This document shows positions 16,812 to 24,961 of a stretch of DNA of 64,000 nt, piece after piece. Both the position numbers and the translations under genes were made by a program. Every line of letters begins with the position of its first letter. Positions within the stretch are counted from its first letter, which is position 1. Source of the DNA: UBA1952 sp965246855 (GTDB taxonomy: Bacteria; Bacteroidota; Bacteroidia; Chitinophagales; Chitinophagaceae); the NCBI GenBank assembly GCA_965246855.1, contig CBDFFP010000003.1, positions 248,001 to 312,000 of the forward strand. Reading direction: 5' to 3'. The notes under the pieces were generated by a model that was not told the DNA's origin, ran no database searches, and worked only from the letters and a program-made list of their open reading frames with translations.

Positions 16812-17630
16812 ATGCCTTTCTCCCAGACACAGGTTCAGGCGCTGTTGCAGCTCTTGAAAGACAAGTGGGGCTATGATTTTTCCGGCTATGCCGAGGCCTC
16901 GTTGCAGCGTCGCCTGCGCCGTTGTGCCGAGTTGGCCCACACCTCTTCTTTAGAAGAATTGGGCAGGCGGCTGGTAACAGACCCGCACGCCTTCAATTGG
17001 TTCTTGGAAAATATTACGGTGAACGTTACCGAGATGTTTCGCGACCCGGAATTCTACGCTTATCTGCGTACCCACATCTTCCCCGCGCTGGCGACTTTCC
17101 CCTCCATTAACATCTGGCATGCAGGCTGCGCCACGGGCGAGGAAGCCTATTCTATAGCGATTCTCCTACACGAAACCGGCCTTTTGCCGCGTTGTCGCAT
17201 CTATGCCACCGACATCAATCCGGCGAGTTTGGAGAAAGCGCGCGCGGGCATTGTGCCCATCCCAACGCTGCGGGAATCCATTCAGAATTACCGGCTAAGT
17301 GGTGGCCGGGAAGATTTTACCCAATACTACACGGCGCGCTACGGGAATGCCATTTTCGGGAAAGAGTTGCGGGCAAACATCCATTTTATGCCCCACAATC
17401 TGACTGCCGATGGCGTTTTTAATGAGTTCCAACTGATTATTTGCCGGAACGTATTTATCTACTTTTCGCGTCCGTTGCAGGAGCAGGTCTTGCAGCTTTT
17501 TGCCGACAGCCTTAGCCCGATGGGCTATCTGGCGCTGGGCATGAAAGAAGCCATTCTTTCGGAGCAAACCTTCTCCCGTTTTGAGGCCGTCTCCTCATCG
17601 TTCAAGATTTTTCGCAGAAAAGGTGATTGA
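16812..17630 (+). CDS. CheR-type protein-glutamate methyltransferase
   Basis: 272 residues. The N-terminal helical domain (about 1-75) holds RRLRR; the C-terminal domain binds S-adenosylmethionine through AGCATGEEAYSIAI near 110 and ends with the family motif ICRNVFIYF near 215. It would methylate glutamates on a sensor protein. It lies 30 bp after the hybrid kinase, and its stop overlaps the cheB start (TGATG), so they are probably co-translated. The start MPFSQTQ was preferred over an upstream TTG. Confidence 0.92.
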   Translation: MPFSQTQVQALLQLLKDKWGYDFSGYAEASLQRRLRRCAELAHTSSLEELGRRLVTDPHAFNWFLENITVNVTEMFRDPEFYAYLRTHIFPALATFPSINIWHAGCATGEEAYSIAILLHETGLLPRCRIYATDINPASLEKARAGIVPIPTLRESIQNYRLSGGREDFTQYYTARYGNAIFGKELRANIHFMPHNLTADGVFNEFQLIICRNVFIYFSRPLQEQVLQLFADSLSPMGYLALGMKEAILSEQTFSRFEAVSSSFKIFRRKGD

Positions 17631-18208
17631 TGGAAAGGGACTCTTTCTTCCAAAAGCTTTTAATTATTGGCGGCTCGGCGGGCGCGCTGGAACCGCTTCA
17701 AACGCTGCTCGCAGCCTTGCCCCAAAATTGCCCCGTGCCGGTGATTGTGGTGCTTCACCGGCAGCGCAATGTGGAGAGCAATCTGCGACACCTTCTGGCG
17801 CGTTGCACGCCCTTGCCCGTTGTGGAGCCGGAAGACAAAGAGGCTGTCCAACCCGGCCATATTTATCTCGCGCCGCAGAACTATCACCTGCTTTTGGAAG
17901 CCGACGGCAGCTTTGCCTTAGATGCGGGAGAGCCAATCGCGTTCAGCCGCCCCAGCATTGACGTGACGCTGCAAAGCGCGGCGTTGCTGCCGGGTGTTTC
18001 TCTTCTGGCGATTCTGCTAAGCGGCGCAAACAGCGACGGCGCGGCGGGGATAAAAGAGGTTTTGGAAGCAGGCGGAACGGCGCTGGTGCAGGCACCCGAA
18101 ACAGCGCTTTTTCCCCTGATGCCCGAGGCGGCGCTGGCGCAGAATGGCGCAGCGCGGGCGATGGGGGTGGGGGAGATGGGGGAGTGGGTGGGAAAAAAGA
18201 CAAAATAG
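17630..18208 (+). CDS. CheB-type methylesterase without receiver domain
   Basis: 192 residues with only the catalytic domain. The triad is visible: Ser in IIGGSAGAL near 16, His in VVLHRQR near 43, and Asp in LLSGANSDGAAG near 135. It removes methyl groups from glutamate side chains or deamidates glutamine. It lacks the N-terminal receiver of classical CheB, so its control must come from elsewhere, perhaps the receivers of the upstream kinase. The last codons (GVGEMGEWVGKK) are encoded by a G-rich low-complexity stretch, and the 3' end touches the duplicated fragment on the other strand. Confidence 0.9.
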   Translation: MERDSFFQKLLIIGGSAGALEPLQTLLAALPQNCPVPVIVVLHRQRNVESNLRHLLARCTPLPVVEPEDKEAVQPGHIYLAPQNYHLLLEADGSFALDAGEPIAFSRPSIDVTLQSAALLPGVSLLAILLSGANSDGAAGIKEVLEAGGTALVQAPETALFPLMPEAALAQNGAARAMGVGEMGEWVGKKTK

Positions 18209-18495
18209 TGCTTCCTTTTTTCAAAGCCCACACTCTTTCCTGTCTTCGTATCCAACAACGTCCACCCGTATCGTTCCTGCGCTTTCATCTCGTGCATTTC
18301 ATCAAACAAGCCCCACGACAGCGAAGCGTGGCGGTTATTCTCCATGCCGTATTTCTTGAACGGCTGCGAGGTGTAGTTGCGCGTTTTATACGGCAGCGTA
18401 TCGCGCTGAAAACCGGCCATCAGAATGTTTTTCATCTCCAACGGCATCTCCCGATAGCCCAGCCGGTACAGCTTCGTATCATTCAGTGAACACAT
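18209..18495 (-). pseudogene. Orphan fragment of the transglutaminase/RHS gene
   Basis: The minus strand encodes about 90 residues that match residues 337-415 of the gene at 19686-21806, starting at KLYRLGYREMPLEMKNIL and running through SWGLFDEMHE. After that the match weakens (ERYGWTLLDTK versus ERFGNTLFDTK) and the frame runs on into the antisense of cheB with no proper end. It has no signal peptide or catalytic domain of its own. I read it as a leftover 3' piece of an older allele, displaced when the AT-rich module at 18505-20600 came in. Confidence 0.75.
18283..18476. repeat. Direct repeat, left copy (194 bp)
   Basis: This matches 20604-20797 in the same orientation with only scattered differences. 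The two copies enclose the AT-rich segment that holds the C-terminal module and the two following genes. Confidence 0.88.
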
Positions 18496-18504
18496 GATTT
18501 TACA

Positions 18505-19164
18505 TTATGTCTTCTGTTTCTTAATAGAGGTATTATTTTTTATGGACTCTATAGTAAAAGAAACAAATGATATAAAGGCACTAGTTATTAAGAAGGGGAA
18601 AAAATAATAGTTGCTTCCAGCCGACTCTCCCATTGAGTATAGTAATAACGGCGAAACAAATAACACTAAACCCATTAGTGAGGCGTACTTTTGAAATGCA
18701 TTTTTAGAAAAATAGAAAGCAATAAGCATTATTAATGATATAATAGCGTTTATTGCATACATTGCATTTTCGCTATTTTGGGTAATAGGGAAGAAAGTTT
18801 GAATTATGACGGAATTGGTGGAAAGAACTAGTACGTATAATACCGGTATGAAAGAACTTATAAACAATATGAGGGTTGATATCATAGATGCAATATAGTT
18901 TTTCATGCCACTTTGGGATTTTCTCACAATAAACATGAAATATTTTGTGATAAGAAAAATTATTGTTCCAAGTACAACTGTTCCCATAAGAATGATTGAC
19001 CACCAATAAGGTAGAACCCAAAAAAAGTAGTAACTAAATGACTTTATAATATCTTCATGCCAAATCCCCGTCTTTATAAAAGCATCGTCGCTCCAAGCAA
19101 AGGCATAAGTTATGCCCATAAGCAGTAATAGTATGATTAGCCAACAGAATAGTAGTTTTTTCAT
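18505..19164 (-). CDS. AT-rich membrane protein, candidate immunity or accessory protein
   Basis: 219 residues with an N-terminal hydrophobic segment and about five further helices (near 45-70, 90-115, 135-155, 165-180, 190-210). I recognise no family. Codon use and base composition are clearly more AT-rich than the flanking chromosome, in line with recent transfer. It is the last gene before the orphan fragment and is on the same strand as the transglutaminase/RHS protein. A membrane immunity protein is a fair guess from position only. Confidence 0.7.
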   Translation of the reverse strand: MKKLLFCWLIILLLLMGITYAFAWSDDAFIKTGIWHEDIIKSFSYYFFWVLPYWWSIILMGTVVLGTIIFLITKYFMFIVRKSQSGMKNYIASMISTLILFISSFIPVLYVLVLSTNSVIIQTFFPITQNSENAMYAINAIISLIMLIAFYFSKNAFQKYASLMGLVLFVSPLLLYSMGESAGSNYYFFPFLITSAFISFVSFTIESIKNNTSIKKQKT

Positions 19165-19203
19165 CGCATTTTTTATAAGTAAATTTATATAACTATAATC
19201 ATA

Positions 19204-19689
19204 CTACAAATTAGTACCCAAAATTTTATTTATCCTCTTGTCAAATTTATCAGAAGGCTCTATTGTATCAAGTTGGTTAAAGCTACTAACAAAGAAGAAT
19301 TGAAAGGGAGCTTTATCATCCCAATCATATTGGCCTGTAGTCCCATCACCAAATATACCGACCTTATTACTATCAGCAATTAGCCATTTAACAGTACCAT
19401 CTTTATTATATGAATGAGTATAAACTGGTATTTCTTCGCGAGTACTGCCACTAAAATAATAATATTTATGATTAATGATTCCATATTCTGGTTTTATTTG
19501 TGTCAAGCATATACCATTAGCTGGAATGATGTAGAGCCGTCTACCATTCTCGTATCTTGGGGGTGTTCCGTTTCTTTGGTTGAATACTACTGTTACCCTA
19601 CCTATAAATCCCTTTGGTATCAAATAGGTCTCAGGCTTGCTACAACCTAAAAAAAACAACAAAAATATTATTTTATATATTCTCATCAT
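19204..19689 (-). CDS. AT-rich lipoprotein, candidate immunity protein
   Basis: About 161 residues. The start MMRIYKIIFLLFFLGC is a lipoprotein signal with lipobox FLGC; the mature protein begins CSKPETYLIPKGFIGRV. The LIPKGFxGRV start is a pattern I associate with small secreted proteins in Bacteroidota toxin neighbourhoods, but I cannot name a role with confidence. Its ATG overlaps the TGA stop of the upstream gene (ATGA), so translation is probably coupled. That coupling and the shared AT-rich composition make it the best candidate for an immunity or partner protein of the C-terminal module. Confidence 0.75.
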   Translation of the reverse strand: MMRIYKIIFLLFFLGCSKPETYLIPKGFIGRVTVVFNQRNGTPPRYENGRRLYIIPANGICLTQIKPEYGIINHKYYYFSGSTREEIPVYTHSYNKDGTVKWLIADSNKVGIFGDGTTGQYDWDDKAPFQFFFVSSFNQLDTIEPSDKFDKRINKILGTNL

Positions 19690-21806
19690 TTTTGTGAGCC
19701 ATACACACACGTTTTATCTTCATAGCCGGTGGGTTGTGAAGTCTGTATTTGATTCCAAGCTGCTGGACTATATGTCCTTTCACCTGAGGTTACACCTAAG
19801 AATCCACCTTCATTATCAATATTGATATCAAACTTGCCAGAACCCATGGCTCTATTATTGTCGCCTTTTAGGCTAGTAAAGGGCCCGCCTTCATAAGCGC
19901 TAGTTGCAATCATAATCTGTTGCCCATTTTTGTCACCTATAAACATTTCCGCTGAGGGAAATTTGTCTCCACTCATTCTGCCTTCTACAGACAAAATACC
20001 TGTCTTTAAATTTTCAGTTAACTTGATGCCAGAGTTAACATCAATATCAGGCGTTGAAATACCCAGCCTCGCAGTGAGTGGATTTGCTGCTGCCATTGCG
20101 GCTCCAATATAAGCCGCATTCGCTTTAAATAAAGCTGTAGCACCCCCTTTGTCACTTGCTGTAGTACTACCCAAAAGAGGATGGTGAGATACATCACTCC
20201 AAGGTTTACCACCTGAAAAAGTGTGAGCCGTGGGGTCAACAGTAAAAGCTTGTTGAACTCGTGAAGTAACGCCTCCCTTGTTATTTAATTCTGTACCACT
20301 CAAAGTTGTAGAGTATCCTCTATTGTCTCCACTGAACCCAAATCCAAACGTCTGGAATGGCGCAAATGACCTTACATGCACACTATAAGGAAAAGCCCCA
20401 TCGGGGTCAAAATTTAAAATAGGATTGTCTTTACAAAATACATATGGAGACCAGCTTGGCAGTTTACTTGCCAGCGGATCTACATTCCAAGCAAAAGCCA
20501 CCGGGTCAAAGTCATAGTCGTTATACAACGTTTCTTTTTTCGCAAAGCCGGTTATTTTTCTGCTTTTTGTGTCAAACAAAGTATTTCCAAATCTCTCTGT
20601 TGCTTTCGTCTCGTGCATTTCATCAAACAAGCCCCACGACAGCGAAGCGTGGCGGTTATTCTCCATGCCGTATTTCTTGAACGGCTGCGAAGTGTGAATG
20701 CGCGTTTTATACGGCAGCGTATCACGTTGGAATCCGGCCATCAGAATGTTTTTCATCTCCAATGGCATTTCCCGATAGCCCAGCCGGTACAACTTCGCCA
20801 AAAGCGAATTATAGTCCTGAAAGTCGCTTTCTCCTTGCAGTTGTGCAACCGAACTGCCTTGCGTCAAAAGCCGGTTTTCCAATACTTCTGCTTTCAACAG
20901 CAGGGCATTCAAATTCAGCGAATCAGCCCGCAATGCGCTTTCAGCACAGGAAAGCACAAATGCATCGCTTGTTGTGCCAAACTTGTGTGCGTAGCCTTTC
21001 GCCAGATAGACCAGTGTGAGCGCCACTGCTTGTTTGCGGCTTAATTCCCGCAAAGCAATCCCGCTCTTCACCGCTTCCATCGTGGCGTAACTCTGCGTCA
21101 TAATCGTCCCGTTGCCCGGGAAAGTGCCACTGGAAAGCTCTACGTTGAAGCGGGTTCCTTTGTCGTCAGGATGATTGATGTAGAGGTGTCCCGGTGCGGT
21201 ACACAGCCTTGCATCTGCGTTCAGCCGCTCCGAAAAAATATAGTAGAGCGAAGCCAGCGCAAAGCAGTTGCCGTGTCCGTTTTGAAGCAGGTTCGTTACC
21301 TGTGTATTCGGCCATGCAATACTACCCATTGGGTCTTTGTGGGTATAGCGCAGTGGCAGGTGGTAGCGCATCTTACCGTCCTTTTCCACAAAGAAAGTCG
21401 TATCGGTCAGGTAGGTGAAAATGGCAAAATTGGTCATTGCCTTCTCGTACTTCGCCCGCCTGTCTGCTTCTGTTTCCATCCAGCCCAGCGTTCCCATGTA
21501 TCCTTTTGGATTCCGGTTCGCTTGAAGTACACTGCGGATGCGCGCTATTTGCCCGTCCAGTGTTTCCGAGAAATCAGCGGCGTTCAGTGTGCCTTCCCAA
21601 TACGCGTTTTCCAGTAGGTAAATCGCCCGCTCATAGCTCAGCGCCTGCCTGCCTGCAAGCATCCCCTCAAGCTCTCCTTTGGCAGTAGCAAAATGTTTTT
21701 TGGCCGCCGCCAATGAATCCGGTTTTATCTCCCCTGCGGCATATACAGATTGCACAGCAAAGCCCAGCACAAATACCGTAAGAAGCGTAGAAAGGAGCGT
21801 TTTCAT
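19686..21806 (-). CDS. Secreted transglutaminase-like protein with RHS-core-like junction and distinct C-terminal module
   Basis: 706 residues. A signal peptide (about 1-23, ending YAAG) is followed by a transglutaminase-like domain with GNCFALASLY (Cys) and APGHLYI (His) near 180-215. Residues 337-401 are encoded by the 194-bp repeat. Near 432-475 comes DPVAFAWNVDPLASKLPSWSPYV and NPILNFDPDG (given as DPVAFAWNVDPLASK, then LPSWSPYV), which is the signature of an RHS-associated core in Bacteroidota. The last 230 residues (RSFAPFQTFGFGFSGDNRG onwards) form a separate AT-rich module with SHHPLLGS and TPDIDVNSG; function unknown. The layout is that of a polymorphic toxin: conserved export part, junction, variable tip. 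Two AT-rich genes follow, the first overlapping. Confidence 0.8.
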   Translation of the reverse strand: MKTLLSTLLTVFVLGFAVQSVYAAGEIKPDSLAAAKKHFATAKGELEGMLAGRQALSYERAIYLLENAYWEGTLNAADFSETLDGQIARIRSVLQANRNPKGYMGTLGWMETEADRRAKYEKAMTNFAIFTYLTDTTFFVEKDGKMRYHLPLRYTHKDPMGSIAWPNTQVTNLLQNGHGNCFALASLYYIFSERLNADARLCTAPGHLYINHPDDKGTRFNVELSSGTFPGNGTIMTQSYATMEAVKSGIALRELSRKQAVALTLVYLAKGYAHKFGTTSDAFVLSCAESALRADSLNLNALLLKAEVLENRLLTQGSSVAQLQGESDFQDYNSLLAKLYRLGYREMPLEMKNILMAGFQRDTLPYKTRIHTSQPFKKYGMENNRHASLSWGLFDEMHETKATERFGNTLFDTKSRKITGFAKKETLYNDYDFDPVAFAWNVDPLASKLPSWSPYVFCKDNPILNFDPDGAFPYSVHVRSFAPFQTFGFGFSGDNRGYSTTLSGTELNNKGGVTSRVQQAFTVDPTAHTFSGGKPWSDVSHHPLLGSTTASDKGGATALFKANAAYIGAAMAAANPLTARLGISTPDIDVNSGIKLTENLKTGILSVEGRMSGDKFPSAEMFIGDKNGQQIMIATSAYEGGPFTSLKGDNNRAMGSGKFDINIDNEGGFLGVTSGERTYSPAAWNQIQTSQPTGYEDKTCVYGSQK
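20604..20797. repeat. Direct repeat, right copy (194 bp)
   Basis: This lies inside the transglutaminase/RHS gene and matches 18283-18476. It marks the switch from chromosome-like to AT-rich sequence. Confidence 0.88.
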
Positions 21807-21839
21807 AGCGCGAGGGAGGTTAAACAGCGTGTAAATGGC

Positions 21840-23249
21840 CTACTTAATTGCGGAATTAAAAAGGCTTCGGGTCTGCTTTCCGTTCCGCCCTGCGGCGCGC
21901 TGTAAGCGGCCTTTAAACTCGTGCTGGTTCATCATGTTCTGATACATCCCCTCCGGTATAGGCTGATAGCCAAGACTCGTTAAATAGGCTTCATTGTGCT
22001 GGTAGGCATTCCATACCATCTGTGCCTGCGGGTGCTGATTTATCTGGCTTACGTCCTTGATGCCTGCGCGGTCAAGGAGCGTCATCAATTCTGCTTTGAG
22101 GGTGCTGCTATTCAGGCAAATGGACATGAAATTGTTGTTGCGCGGGAAATACGGCAGTGTAAGCCGGATGCACGCTCTTACAAAATCAATGTCGGCAATT
22201 CCCATCTGCACACCCACCCGAACAATATAGCTTTGGGCAAGGTCAAGAATGCAGTTAGCGACGATTTGCTGCCGGTTGAACGTGTCCAGAAACAAGCCGG
22301 ATTTGATTGCTTTCGGCGAGATAAACGAATTGTCGGCGTACCACTGGTCGGTGATTTCCCAATTAGACGTCGGCTCGTAGTTGCGAATCGTGCCGTCCGA
22401 ACACGGGTATTTTACAAACAGGTGCTGTGGGATAACTGTGAGATACGCCCGTGCGTTCAACCGTTCGGCCAGCATCAGATACACAACAGGCATACCGGCG
22501 CATTGCCCGCTGCCGGTTGCAAGGCACTTGGTAGCAAACGTGTTGCGAAAATCTTTTTCGCCGGTAAAGTCTTCATAGTCGTAGAAGTACGGCTTGTGCG
22601 TTTGTGTTTTGCCGTTAGGCGCTGTAATGGTGAGTGTCTCACTCATAAACCGCTGGATCGCCAGATTCTTTACGTCGTTGGAAAGCGTATCAAGGTGATG
22701 TTCCCGCATCCAAGCCCGAATAAAAGCGGCAGACTGGTCTAAGATGTTGTCAAGCTGTGCTTGCGTAAGATAAGGCTCTCCGTAGGCGCTTTCTGTGATA
22801 AAATAGGCGTTGGCAACAGAGAGCGGGCATTTGCCGGAAAGCATTTCTTTCAGGCTGCGCAGGGCTTCGGTGTAGGCCGCATTACGCGCTGCATAAAGCT
22901 TCTGAAATCGGGAGTCTTTACGGGTAATTGCAGAAGGTGGCGCATTCTGCGGGTATCGGCGCTCCTGTTGCCGCATTTCTGCAAGTAGGGTCTGTAATTC
23001 GTTCTGTTGCGAAGACCGGACATTTCCGGGCTGTTGTTGGGTTCTTATCGTTTCAGCCGTAGCACCTAGTCTAATTGGAGATGCTGAGGAAGAGTAAGCA
23101 GGTGGGTTTGTAGCTTGCTGGTATGATGGAGGTTGCGGCAGTACAGGCGTAAAGCCGCCGGGCTGCGGCAGTTGTGGGCTGCTAACTTGTGCAGTAGCAG
23201 CAGCGCTGAACGATCCTGCAAAGACAAAAAGGAAAAGAAATTTTTTCAT
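21840..23249 (-). CDS. Secreted transglutaminase-like protein
   Basis: 469 residues. A signal peptide (about 1-20, SAAATAQ) and a Pro/Gln/Ser-rich low-complexity stretch (about 22-110) come first. The transglutaminase-like core holds GSGQCAGMPVVYLMLAERLN (Cys) near 255 and IPQHLFVKYP (His) near 285. The helical part before it (EMLSGKCPLSVANAYFITESAYGE) resembles the matching part of the downstream gene, so the two are paralogues. They lie 33 bp apart on the same strand. Such proteins may cleave or cross-link proteins in the periplasm or outside the cell; substrate unknown. Confidence 0.8.
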   Translation of the reverse strand: MKKFLFLFVFAGSFSAAATAQVSSPQLPQPGGFTPVLPQPPSYQQATNPPAYSSSASPIRLGATAETIRTQQQPGNVRSSQQNELQTLLAEMRQQERRYPQNAPPSAITRKDSRFQKLYAARNAAYTEALRSLKEMLSGKCPLSVANAYFITESAYGEPYLTQAQLDNILDQSAAFIRAWMREHHLDTLSNDVKNLAIQRFMSETLTITAPNGKTQTHKPYFYDYEDFTGEKDFRNTFATKCLATGSGQCAGMPVVYLMLAERLNARAYLTVIPQHLFVKYPCSDGTIRNYEPTSNWEITDQWYADNSFISPKAIKSGLFLDTFNRQQIVANCILDLAQSYIVRVGVQMGIADIDFVRACIRLTLPYFPRNNNFMSICLNSSTLKAELMTLLDRAGIKDVSQINQHPQAQMVWNAYQHNEAYLTSLGYQPIPEGMYQNMMNQHEFKGRLQRAAGRNGKQTRSLFNSAIK

Positions 23250-23368
23250 GCCGCTTCACGTTTAAACTTACATCCTTACTGGTTGCAAAGTAGGTGTTCT
23301 TCTTGTACTTTGAAAAAGAGTTTTAGAAAAGTCGCCTACGCCGCTATCGCTTTTACGCGCTTGGCAAT

Positions 23369-23599
23369 GTCGCATACCTATACTTCCGTAAAGCAAAACC
23401 AAAGCCTCCTCTTCCATCCGCAGACTTTGCGCAAAGGAAATCAAAGTCTCCTCTTCCTTCCGCAGAGTTCTAACTTCCTTCCGCAAACCTTCTGGAAGGA
23501 GAATAGAAGTCTCAACTTCCTTCCAGAAAGTTCTAACTCCCTTCCAGAGACTTTGCGGAAGGAGAATGAAAGTTTGCGGAAGCAGACGGAGACACTCTT
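23369..23599. repeat. 21-bp repeat array B (11 units)
   Basis: Eleven contiguous 21-bp units in perfect phase. Types are CTTCCTTCCGCAGAGTTCTAA and the roughly complementary GAAGGAGAATGAAAGTTTGCG (each 21 bp, here named by their first bases CTTCC and GAAGG). The array lies in the 458-bp gap between two divergent genes, 110 bp before the start at 23709. A -7-like TACTTTGC sits at 23602-23609, right at its end. I see no gene in 23250-23708. Confidence 0.85.
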
Positions 23600-23708
23600 T
23601 TTACTTTGCAAGAGCTTTGTTAAATATTATAAGGGAAGGAGGAAGAATAAAAACGTTTCCTCTTCGGCTGCTACATTTGACCTTTCCTTCTTCCAAAATT
23701 CCTGACCC

Positions 23709-24377
23709 ATGAAAGGCATTTTCCCCGCTCCAGAAGACCTGTTTTTTAACTATACCAGAGGTGCCGTGGCGCTCCTCGTCCTCGCCGCCAACGCGACGCG
23801 CCTCGGCATCAGCGCCGCCAAGATTGCAGCCATCAACGCTGCGGCAAATGCCTATTGGACGGCTTACGCCAAGGCCAACGCCAGCATGAAAGCTACGCGC
23901 ACGCCCAACGATGTTAAAGACCGCGTCAGCACCCGCGCCACCCTCACCGGCGTGCTGCGCGATGTGTACCGCGACCTGCCGGAGTCGCTGCTCACCACCG
24001 CCGACCGCAGCATCCTGAACCTGCAGGAGCGCCGCCCCTCCACGCCCGCGCCCATCCCAACCACGCGGCCCGTATTAACAATAGATGCCTCCAACCGCTT
24101 CCAACACCTGCTCTTCTTCCGCGACGAAGCCACGCCGGGAACCACTACCAAACCCCTTGGCGTGCTGGGTGCCGAGATTTATTTCTTCATCGGCGCTGCT
24201 GCCCCTGCCGACCCAAAGCAATACCAGCTTCTGGCTTTTGATACCAACGCCCCTTACCTGGCCACTTTTGACGGCGTCAACGCGGGCAAGCCCGTGTGGT
24301 ATATCGCGCGCTGGCGCAATACCCGCGACCAGGTAGGCCCGTGGAGCGCTACCGTGATGGCTACTATTTTAGGATAG
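23709..24377 (+). CDS. Uncharacterised protein, paralogue of the gene at 35357
   Basis: 222 residues, no signal peptide. The N-terminal half is helical with Ala-rich stretches (GISAAKIAAINAAANAYWTAY). The C-terminal half is beta-rich, with YFFIGAAAPADPKQYQLLAFDTN (in two parts, YFFIGAAAPADPK and QYQLLAFDTN) and an end (VWYIARWRNTRDQVGPWS) like a fibronectin III strand pattern. This organisation matches the gene at 35357. Both are preceded by a 21-bp array at about 100 bp. Function unknown. Confidence 0.75.
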   Translation: MKGIFPAPEDLFFNYTRGAVALLVLAANATRLGISAAKIAAINAAANAYWTAYAKANASMKATRTPNDVKDRVSTRATLTGVLRDVYRDLPESLLTTADRSILNLQERRPSTPAPIPTTRPVLTIDASNRFQHLLFFRDEATPGTTTKPLGVLGAEIYFFIGAAAPADPKQYQLLAFDTNAPYLATFDGVNAGKPVWYIARWRNTRDQVGPWSATVMATILG

Positions 24378-24397
24378 AAAAGATTTCTTTGCATCAA

Positions 24398-24439
24398 AAA
24401 CACCTGACAGGTTCTTTAAAACCTGTCAGGTGTTTTGCT
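24398..24439 (+). terminator. Strong terminator after the gene at 23709
   Basis: A perfect 16-bp stem (AAACACCTGACAGGTT with its complement) around a 6-base loop, followed by TTTT. Confidence 0.88.
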
Positions 24440-24459
24440 TTCGGCCCCTTTTCTTTTTT

Positions 24460-24526
24460 GTCATTCCCGACAGGGAATCTGTAGGAAATGCCTTGCAAAA
24501 TGTACAGGTTCCCTGTCGGGAATGAC
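24460..24526. repeat. REP-like inverted repeat
   Basis: Perfect 18-bp arms (GTCATTCCCGACAGGGAA at 24460-24477 and its complement at 24509-24526) around a 31-bp loop. It lies between the convergent gene at 23709 and rpsT. The GTCATTCC arm start recurs in the repeat at 36553. Confidence 0.8.
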
Positions 24527-24549
24527 GAAAGATTATCTGATACAACACC

Positions 24550-24582
24550 AAAAAGCCCGACGCTATTCGCATCGGGCTTTTG
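24550..24582 (-). terminator. Terminator of rpsT
   Basis: On the minus strand AAAAGCCCGA pairs with TCGGGCTTTTT, 30 bp after the rpsT stop codon. Confidence 0.85.
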
Positions 24583-24611
24583 AAAAAGATTTTTCGGGAA
24601 GAAGGAACCGC

Positions 24612-24869
24612 CTAAGCCGCCAGCGCTTTCACGCGCTTGGCAATGCCGCTTTTCAGGTTTCCGGCTTTGTTCTTGTGAATCACGTTGCGCTTCGCCAGCT
24701 TGTCAATCATAGACACCACCGCCGGAAATTCGGCTTCGGCCTCGGCTTTGGTGGTCAGGGCAAGCAGCTTGCGGATGGCGTTACGGGTGGTTTTACCGTA
24801 GTAGCGGTTGCGTTCGCGGCGCTTGATGGACTGACGAACGTCTTTTTTGGTTGCTTTATGATTAGCCAT
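24612..24869 (-). CDS. rpsT: 30S ribosomal protein S20
   Basis: 85 residues, basic and helical: MANHKATKKDVRQSIKRRER at the start and NVIHKNKAGNLKSGIAKRV near the end are S20 signatures. It binds 16S rRNA in the small subunit. A promoter with both boxes lies upstream and a terminator downstream, so it appears to be a single-gene unit. Confidence 0.97.
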   Translation of the reverse strand: MANHKATKKDVRQSIKRRERNRYYGKTTRNAIRKLLALTTKAEAEAEFPAVVSMIDKLAKRNVIHKNKAGNLKSGIAKRVKALAA

Positions 24870-24910
24870 GAAAAATGGGGGAACGCTTCTTAGAAAATAG
24901 AATTGGGCTG

Positions 24911-24942
24911 CGAAAGTAAGACATCAAAAGTTTTCCGGCAAA
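24911..24942 (-). promoter_or_regulatory. Promoter of rpsT
   Basis: On the minus strand TTTG (24942-24939) is followed by a 20-bp spacer and TACTTTCG (24918-24911). This fits the Bacteroidota primary-sigma pattern of TTTG and TAnnTTTG, 42 bp before the start codon. Confidence 0.6.
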
Positions 24943-24961
24943 AATTTCTCGGAAATTCTCT

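Noticed and set aside
17884..18208. Extension of the orphan transglutaminase fragment into the cheB region
   Set aside because: The matching part ends near 18209; the rest is antisense to cheB with its catalytic triad on the plus strand.
23369..23599. CRISPR array at one of the 21-bp repeats
   Set aside because: Units follow one another without unique spacers, and no cas gene is present in the window.
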